Below, piece after piece: positions 4,959 to 9,002 of a stretch of DNA of 9,002 nucleotides. The DNA comes from an uncultured Eubacteriales bacterium (GTDB lineage Bacteria; Bacillota; Clostridia; Oscillospirales; Acutalibacteraceae). Each line of letters opens with the position of its first letter. The stretch's first letter is position 1. Made by a program: the position numbers and the translations under genes. Location: the NCBI GenBank assembly GCA_900317795.1, contig ONIF01000058.1, forward strand, positions 1-9,002. Direction: 5' to 3'. Below the pieces are notes generated by a model. The model was given only the letters and a program-made list of their open reading frames with translations, had not been told where the DNA came from and made no database searches.

Positions 4959-7845
4959 AAAGACAAAAAGAATGGCAATCACATTGGCATTATTGACAGC
5001 AATTTCATCGGGTGCTATGGCAGTAACTCCGGTAGCTGCAGCAGGATATACAGGCTCACAGATTGCCATAGAAAATGTCTTGGAGGCTGAACAGGAAGCA
5101 GAACAGGAAAATGAGGAATTTGAAGAAGTCGTTCTCCCCACAGCACCGACCGAAGAAAAAGGCAAGAAAAAAGATATCGGTTCCATTATGAACGATTTTA
5201 TGCAGGATTCCGTTGAATCTCTCTTTGACTACGGCAAAAGCAAGCTCGGCGAAAAACTCCCCGATCTTTCCAAAAAGATATTCGACAGTATTCCCGTTGC
5301 CAACTACCTCAACAAAGTAGGCTTAGGAAAGAAAGTCGGCAAGTTGATCGCCAATTCTCTCGGTATCGCTCCCAAGTCGGATCAGCCCTCTATGAAAGAC
5401 ATCAGCGAACAGCTTAAGGAACTCAGCGACGAAATCAAAAAAGCCCAGGATAATATTAACAATCACGCCGATGATAATCTTTCCCGTGAAATCGATGCGA
5501 TTGAGAATATCACAACGGTCAGCACTTACAAAACCGGTATGCAGCAGCTTGCCAATTCGTTCAGAGATGCTCAGAATAAACTGCAGGAAGTAAAGGACGC
5601 TCCCGAACAGGATCAGCTTGTTCAGATAGCTGCTCTGTGCGGCTCCAGCGAAGATTGGACGGCTGAAGGCAAACTGGTATGCTCTCTTACAAAAGTCGGT
5701 TCTTTCATCAGCGGAAGTGAAAACTTCATCTCAGAGAGAAATTTCTATGAAGCTCTCTATTACCTCGCAGTAAATCACGGTGCAGTCTTCTCGGGACAGG
5801 CTAAAAATGAAGTGGAAGCCTATGTAACCAAGACTCTTGAAACTTACATGGCTGCTTATGCGATTGCAACTGCTTCTCTCGATGCTCAGCAGACTCTCAG
5901 AGAAATCAAGGATTCCGAATATTATGAGGAATTCCTTGCCAGCCTTTCTCCCACAATGAAAGAAACCTGTAAGGGTATCGTATCCAACAGGTATGAAATT
6001 ACTTCCAAGAAAAAAGAACTCGGCAGACTCCTCATAGATGCGGAAGGCAACGGCTCTACATTCACTGTTCTCGGACAGTATCAGGATTTCGTTGACATGA
6101 GCAGCGGTATATTCATCTCCAGAGACGGTCAGTTCACCACAGAGAAGAAAGATGTTGTCATCAGTACGGCAGCCATTACCAGTGATGACAGTGTTTCGGG
6201 TGCAAGCAATGCCGCCTACACTTCCCTTTACAACAGCTGGTCAAATGCACTGGATTTCGAGCAGGTCATCAAATATGCCAAGACCTATAAGAAATCCATT
6301 GCGGAAGTACTTCAGGACGCAAACTTTGAGATACCCGCCGATACAAAATATCTGCTTGCAGACGGCAAAGTATCAAAGACAAATGGAACTGATAAAACGG
6401 GCGATGCCGGCAGTACGATCCGTTCGGACGGACGTGGCGGTTCATACGGTGATTCATGGTATAACGAGATATACAGCGTTCAGGCTTATGACATTTTCAG
6501 CAAAAACATCAAGCCCGAAACGGTCGTTATAAAGAAAGTACAACAGCGTAAGCACTGGGTAAACAGCAAATCAACCAGCGTTGATCCCCGTATCGTAGAA
6601 CGTTCGACAATCAATTTCCTTACCATGTGTGAAAAAACAGACACTTCTGTTTCGGCAATCGGCAAATTGACAAACAAGGGTACCGAAAATAAATATATCA
6701 TCAGCAGCGGTGAATATAAGCTCACTTCCAATCTGAGCATTGCCGATTCTATCTCCGTTGCATCAGGCACAAAGGCAACACTCGACCTTAACGGCTTTGC
6801 ACTCAACTGCACAGACAACAGTCACTCTGCCATTACGGTGGAAAGCGGTGCAGAACTCACCATTATCGACAGCAGCAACGGCAAAGGCAGCATAAAGGGC
6901 TATAATTCAGCCAAGGGGGGTGTCGTATTCGTAAGCAAAAATGCAAAATGCACACTCAAAGGCATCAAGGCAGAGGGCAGTGCCTCTCTTGAGGGCGGTG
7001 TAGTCCGCAGTGAAGGCAATCTCACAGTGGAAAACTGCACGTTCAACAACTGCGGTGCTACAGGTAACGGCGGTGTTATTGCAAACTTCGGTTCTGCAAA
7101 AATCAGTCATACAAAGTTCACCAACAACAAGGCAGGCGAAAAGGGCGGCGTTATCTACAATTCAGGCGATTGTGAGATCGATAACTGCACATTCGCCAAA
7201 AATCAGGCAGCTGACGGCGGTGCAATCTACAACCAGACAAACAGCACAATCAAGGCAACATTTGTTGAGATGAGCGAAAACCAAACTACCAAGAACGGCG
7301 GCGGTGCTGTGACAAACCACGGCAAACTCACAATGGAAGCCTACTTTAAGCTCAATAATAACACGGCATCAGGTAACGGCGGTGCCATTTGGACAAACGG
7401 TGACGCTTATCTCGCAAACGGCACTATAGAAGCCAACAAAGCCAATTCAGACGGCGGTGCTGTCACAGTAGCAGGCGGTTCTCTTGAAATCCATGACTTG
7501 TATATAGCCAATAACCAGGCTGACGGTCACGGCGGTGCCATCAGAAATAAATCCGAAAGTGCAACCGTAAAGGTTTATGACACCAACTTTGCGAACAACA
7601 CGGCAAACGGTGACGGCGGTGCCGCAAGCATCCATGGCAAGAATGAGTTCCATAACTGCAAATTCTATGGCAACACAGCAGGCAATAAGGGCGGTGCCCT
7701 CGACATCACAGGCTCATCAAAGACCAATTTCTACGGCTGTAACATCCACAGCAATACAGCCCCCAAAGGCAGTGCCATCCGCTATGCCAGCGGTGCAAAA
7801 TACAACTTCTACGATAACACACAGGTTATAGGCACCATATATTGA
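4900..7845 (+). CDS. Large secreted protein: helical domain plus Pmp-like beta-helix
   Basis: The protein has 981 residues from ATG 4900, or 969 from ATG 4936; both starts have a ribosome site 9 bases upstream. A TTG at 4792 is in frame but lies inside promoter DNA and has no ribosome site. A signal peptide (hydrophobic stretch from MAITLALLT to about residue 48, AAA before GYTG) directs export. An acidic linker follows (about 60-80, EAEQEAEQENEEFEEV). Next comes a predominantly helical domain of unknown family (about 90-400) with amphipathic and coiled-coil stretches such as ISEQLKELSDEIKKAQDNI. From about residue 590 to the end runs a right-handed beta-helix. Around ten turns of 24-27 residues carry GGAI/GGAV plus NNxA or FxxN motifs, resembling Chlamydia Pmp-type repeats. 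I see no LPXTG, dockerin or transmembrane anchor, so it may be released or held non-covalently. An adhesin, toxin-like or glycan-binding role is possible; none is proven. It has its own promoter and terminator, downstream of the sensor phosphatase. Confidence 0.85.
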   Translation: MKKIDNNQEKSVMKKADSNQKTKRMAITLALLTAISSGAMAVTPVAAAGYTGSQIAIENVLEAEQEAEQENEEFEEVVLPTAPTEEKGKKKDIGSIMNDFMQDSVESLFDYGKSKLGEKLPDLSKKIFDSIPVANYLNKVGLGKKVGKLIANSLGIAPKSDQPSMKDISEQLKELSDEIKKAQDNINNHADDNLSREIDAIENITTVSTYKTGMQQLANSFRDAQNKLQEVKDAPEQDQLVQIAALCGSSEDWTAEGKLVCSLTKVGSFISGSENFISERNFYEALYYLAVNHGAVFSGQAKNEVEAYVTKTLETYMAAYAIATASLDAQQTLREIKDSEYYEEFLASLSPTMKETCKGIVSNRYEITSKKKELGRLLIDAEGNGSTFTVLGQYQDFVDMSSGIFISRDGQFTTEKKDVVISTAAITSDDSVSGASNAAYTSLYNSWSNALDFEQVIKYAKTYKKSIAEVLQDANFEIPADTKYLLADGKVSKTNGTDKTGDAGSTIRSDGRGGSYGDSWYNEIYSVQAYDIFSKNIKPETVVIKKVQQRKHWVNSKSTSVDPRIVERSTINFLTMCEKTDTSVSAIGKLTNKGTENKYIISSGEYKLTSNLSIADSISVASGTKATLDLNGFALNCTDNSHSAITVESGAELTIIDSSNGKGSIKGYNSAKGGVVFVSKNAKCTLKGIKAEGSASLEGGVVRSEGNLTVENCTFNNCGATGNGGVIANFGSAKISHTKFTNNKAGEKGGVIYNSGDCEIDNCTFAKNQAADGGAIYNQTNSTIKATFVEMSENQTTKNGGGAVTNHGKLTMEAYFKLNNNTASGNGGAIWTNGDAYLANGTIEANKANSDGGAVTVAGGSLEIHDLYIANNQADGHGGAIRNKSESATVKVYDTNFANNTANGDGGAASIHGKNEFHNCKFYGNTAGNKGGALDITGSSKTNFYGCNIHSNTAPKGSAIRYASGAKYNFYDNTQVIGTIY
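6910..7800 (+). repeat. Coding repeats of the beta-helix (GG[AV][IV] / NN.A turns)
   Basis: About ten degenerate units of roughly 72-82 bases recur, each centred on a ggcggtgc-like core, near 7067, 7145, 7214, 7294, 7376, 7450, 7529, 7613, 7688 and (as ggcagtgcc) 7766. At protein level they read as GGVI, GGVI, GGAI, GGAV, GGAI, GGAV, GGAI, GGAA, GGAL and GSAI. The repeats are protein-structural and diverged, so they are not a recent expansion or a CRISPR array. Confidence 0.8.
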
Positions 7846-7865
7846 TAAATAGTGATTTCTCTATA

Positions 7866-7902
7866 AAAAACAGTCTGCCGAAAGACAGGCTGTTTTTGTT
7901 TT
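7866..7902 (+). terminator. Intrinsic terminator after the secreted-protein gene
   Basis: AAAAACAGTCTG (7866-7877) pairs with CAGGCTGTTTTT (7886-7897) through 12 positions including one G-U pair. The loop is 8 bases, and the T-rich stretch continues to 7902. It begins about 20 bases after the stop codon. Confidence 0.85.
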
Positions 7903-7960
7903 GCCATCCGCTTTAAAATGCTCTCAGACGCACGTAGAACGCTCTCAGCAGCGTTTAAAC

Positions 7961-7991
7961 GGCTTAGGAGTATAATTTATACCCCTAAGCC
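7961..7991. repeat. 31-bp near-perfect palindrome
   Basis: The 15-base arms at 7961-7975 (GGCTTAGGAGTATAA) and 7977-7991 (TTATACCCCTAAGCC) are inverse copies with one mismatch around a single central base. The octamer TATACCCC of the right arm recurs 15 bases later at 7993-8000. There is no T-run after it, so it is not a typical terminator. It could be a protein-binding or attachment site or a small palindromic repeat element. Confidence 0.6.
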
Positions 7992-8000
7992 CTATACCCC

Positions 8001-8022
8001 CTCAAAATCGCCGTATTTTGAG
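8001..8022. repeat. 8-bp inverted repeat next to the 31-bp palindrome
   Basis: CTCAAAAT (8001-8008) and ATTTTGAG (8015-8022) are perfect inverse copies around the loop CGCCGT. It lies 9 bases after the 31-bp palindrome. Its function is unknown. Confidence 0.5.
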
Positions 8023-8174
8023 CCTGACACGCAATCTGAAAAATATTGAAATAAAAGACCGTTTAATTTACTATTATTTTATAATCTATTTTGTCCTTGT
8101 TACTGTTTGATTTTGATATTTTTTTTAATACGTTCAATTTGATATTATATAAACCAAATTAAATTGTTTGACAC

Positions 8175-8203
8175 TTGACAAATTCGTTCAAATGCTATAC
8201 AAT
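8175..8203 (+). promoter_or_regulatory. Promoter of the toxin-antitoxin operon
   Basis: TTGACA (8175-8180), a 17-base spacer and TACAAT (8198-8203) make a near-consensus promoter, with a second TTGACA just upstream at 8168-8173. Short inverse copies AAATTC (8180-8185) and GAATTT (8204-8209) bracket the -10 box. They could be an operator for the antitoxin, since RelB/DinJ proteins normally repress their own operon. Confidence 0.65.
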
Positions 8204-8226
8204 GAATTTAGAAAGGAGTTGGTAAT

Positions 8227-8499
8227 ATGTCACAGACAGCACAGGTTAGTTTTCGCATTGACAAAGATGTAAAACAAAAGGCAGAAAGTGCATTGAACGA
8301 TATGGGACTTACTATGTCAGCAGCAATTACTGTTTTCTTAAAGAAAATAGGCAGAGAACACCGTATCCCCTTTGAAATTTCAGCAGATCCATTTTATTCT
8401 GAAAGCAATATAAACTACCTGAACAAGGTTATTGACGGCATTGAGGATGGAACAAGACCTCTTGTAGAGCATAATCTGATTGAGGTTGACGAAGAATGA
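8227..8499 (+). CDS. RelB/DinJ-family antitoxin
   Basis: This 90-residue protein neutralises the toxin encoded immediately downstream and probably represses its own promoter. The N-terminal AQVSFRIDKDVKQKAESAL (residues about 5-23) is the ribbon-helix-helix DNA-binding start typical of RelB/DinJ. GLTMSAAITVFLKKIGREHRIPFEI (about 27-51) matches the family signature in which the GLTMSAAI helix is followed by a short basic segment ending in PFE. The acidic C-terminus (EDGTRPLVEHNLIEVDEE) is the expected toxin-binding tail. The start has AAGGAG 8 bases upstream. Its stop codon overlaps the toxin ATG by 4 bases (ATGA), implying translational coupling. Confidence 0.93.
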   Translation: MSQTAQVSFRIDKDVKQKAESALNDMGLTMSAAITVFLKKIGREHRIPFEISADPFYSESNINYLNKVIDGIEDGTRPLVEHNLIEVDEE

Positions 8500-8753
8500 A
8501 ATTAAAATGGGATGAAGATGCTTGGAATGATTATCTCTACTGGCAAACACAAGACAAAAAGACATTGAAAAGGATAAACGCTATCTTAAACGATATAATG
8601 CGAAGTCCATTTGATGGTATCGGTAAGCCGGAACTTCTAAAATATCGCAAAGGCTATTGGAGCAGACGCATAGATGAAACAAACCGAATTGTGTATAAAA
8701 TAGAGGACGATACCGTAGTGATAGCCGCTGTTAGAGGACACTATGATGATTAA
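8496..8753 (+). CDS. yoeB: YoeB/Txe-family mRNA interferase toxin
   Basis: This 85-residue protein is full length for YoeB (84 in E. coli) and is colinear with it. WDEDAWNDYLYW matches the N-terminal helix, and GKPELLK, WSRRIDETNRIVY and AAVRGHYDD match the conserved C-terminal core. Residues corresponding to the catalytic set are present: Glu46, Arg64 (Arg65 in E. coli), His82 and Tyr83 (83 and 84 in E. coli). The loop between Glu46 and the arginine is one residue shorter. Such toxins cut mRNA on the ribosome and stop translation until the antitoxin rebinds. It is translated from the ATGA overlap with the antitoxin stop and is followed by a strong terminator. YoeB is classically paired with YefM; here the partner is RelB/DinJ-like, a combination also seen in other Firmicutes. 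Confidence 0.94.
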   Translation: MKLKWDEDAWNDYLYWQTQDKKTLKRINAILNDIMRSPFDGIGKPELLKYRKGYWSRRIDETNRIVYKIEDDTVVIAAVRGHYDD

Positions 8754-8790
8754 AAAATGAGCAAGGCAATAAAACAGCCTTGCTCATTTT
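8754..8790 (+). terminator. Intrinsic terminator of the toxin-antitoxin operon
   Basis: AAAATGAGCAAGGC (8754-8767) and GCCTTGCTCATTTT (8777-8790) pair perfectly over 14 bases around a 9-base loop, starting directly after the toxin stop codon. A-runs and T-runs flank the stem, so it may work in both directions. Confidence 0.9.
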
Positions 8791-8834
8791 CGTTAACATG
8801 ACTACCTTTTTTTCCAAATCGTTGTCAGAAAGTC

Positions 8835-8863
8835 TTGACAAAATTAAAATAATATATTACAAT
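8835..8863 (+). promoter_or_regulatory. Promoter of the right-edge gene
   Basis: TTGACA (8835-8840), a 17-base AT-only spacer and TACAAT (8858-8863) form a near-consensus promoter. Transcription would start near 8870, leaving a leader of about 38 bases that contains the palindromic operator candidate. Confidence 0.7.
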
Positions 8864-8888
8864 AAAATATGTAATATATATATATTAC
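8852..8888. promoter_or_regulatory. Operator candidate: three GTAATATAT half-sites
   Basis: GTAATATAT at 8871-8879 and its inverse ATATATTAC at 8880-8888 make an 18-bp perfect palindrome at the start of the transcript. Another ATATATTAC at 8852-8860 overlaps the -10 box. Three copies of one 9-mer across the -10 to leader region is the classic arrangement for a repressor that blocks RNA polymerase. The low sequence complexity makes chance more likely than in GC-balanced DNA. Confidence 0.55.
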
Positions 8889-8907
8889 TTAAATAGGGGG
8901 GATTGTT

Positions 8908-9002
8908 ATGAAATTAAAAAAAATCAGCTTAACAGTAGACTATCTGAATGCCCTTGCTAATGCGAATTTGGGTACATACCATTATAAAGTTTTGCTCCTG
9001 CT
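8908..9002 (+). CDS. Unrecognised protein, N-terminal fragment cut by the window edge
   Basis: Thirty-one codons are visible from the ATG at 8908, preceded by a strong purine ribosome site (GGGGGGA, 8896-8902) 5-6 bases upstream. It begins MKLKKISLTVDYLNAL and continues through ANLGTYHYKVLLL to the edge. The pattern of a short basic start and then an aromatic helix with YHYKVLLL recalls the first helix of some winged-helix regulators or replication-type proteins. That is only an impression and I do not assign a family. The palindromes over its promoter suggest tight or self-imposed regulation. Confidence 0.6.
   Translation, partial: MKLKKISLTVDYLNALANANLGTYHYKVLLL

Larger units (their letters stand above)
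7903..8174. other. Non-coding interval with hairpins and AT-rich DNA
   Basis: No convincing gene lies between the terminator and the toxin-antitoxin promoter. The left part (7903-8022) is GC-moderate and structured, with two inverted repeats listed separately and a GCTCTCAG direct repeat (7920-7927 and 7941-7948). The right part (about 8040-8170) is strongly AT-rich with a repeated TTGATATT (8113-8120 and 8139-8146), as is common upstream of horizontally acquired modules. Confidence 0.6.

Noticed and set aside
6910..7800. Regularly spaced repeats that might be taken for a CRISPR array.
   Set aside because: The repeats are degenerate, in frame and encode GGA(I/V) beta-helix turns. There are no exact repeats with unique spacers of constant length.

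Overview
The window looks like accessory DNA from a low-to-moderate GC, Gram-positive gut anaerobe of the class Clostridia. A Ruminococcus-like host is my best guess. The evidence is strong AGGAG-type ribosome sites, near-consensus TTGACA/TATGAT promoters with 17-bp spacers, and gene families typical of that group. The taxon is an inference, not a measurement.

Left end (1-390). The minus strand carries the first 21 codons of a gene that runs off the window. Its N-terminus matches, from memory, the start of Pre/Mob (MOBV-like) plasmid-recombination/relaxase proteins. It has a good ribosome site and a consensus promoter. Behind it lie a perfect 17-bp inverted repeat and a 9-bp G6/C6 hairpin, a layout that suggests the transfer origin (oriT) of a mobilizable element. 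The window therefore probably sits on, or next to, a mobilizable plasmid or integrated element.

Region 340-4660. A TetR-type regulator (plus strand) and a STAS anti-sigma-factor antagonist (minus strand) converge on one bidirectional terminator. Divergent from the STAS gene is a 1065-residue membrane protein. It combines a secreted beta-propeller plus Y_Y_Y sensor, as in Bacteroides hybrid two-component sensors, with a cytoplasmic SpoIIE/RsbU-type PP2C phosphatase. The STAS protein and phosphatase form two of the usual components of a partner-switching pathway. The kinase/anti-sigma factor and the sigma factor are not in the window. The STAS promoter is nearly identical, including its spacer, to the promoter of the left-edge relaxase gene, which suggests common control or duplication.

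Region 4660-7900. A large secreted protein of about 970-980 residues follows, with its own promoter and a terminator. It has a signal peptide, an acidic linker, an unrecognised helical domain and a C-terminal beta-helix of Pmp-like GGA(I/V)/NxxN repeats. Its ribosome site and start codon are duplicated in tandem as a 36-bp in-frame unit. By position it is a candidate output or effector of the sensor/phosphatase, but nothing in the sequence proves the link.

Region 7900-9002. A roughly 380-bp non-coding stretch with a terminator and two further hairpins leads to a complete type II toxin-antitoxin operon (RelB/DinJ-type antitoxin and YoeB-type mRNA interferase) that ends in a strong terminator. 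At the right edge a further gene begins. Its promoter is covered by three copies of a 9-bp half-site, two of them forming an 18-bp perfect palindrome. This looks like a repressor-controlled or autoregulated gene. The toxin-antitoxin pair and the left-edge mobilization signals both fit a mobile-element context.
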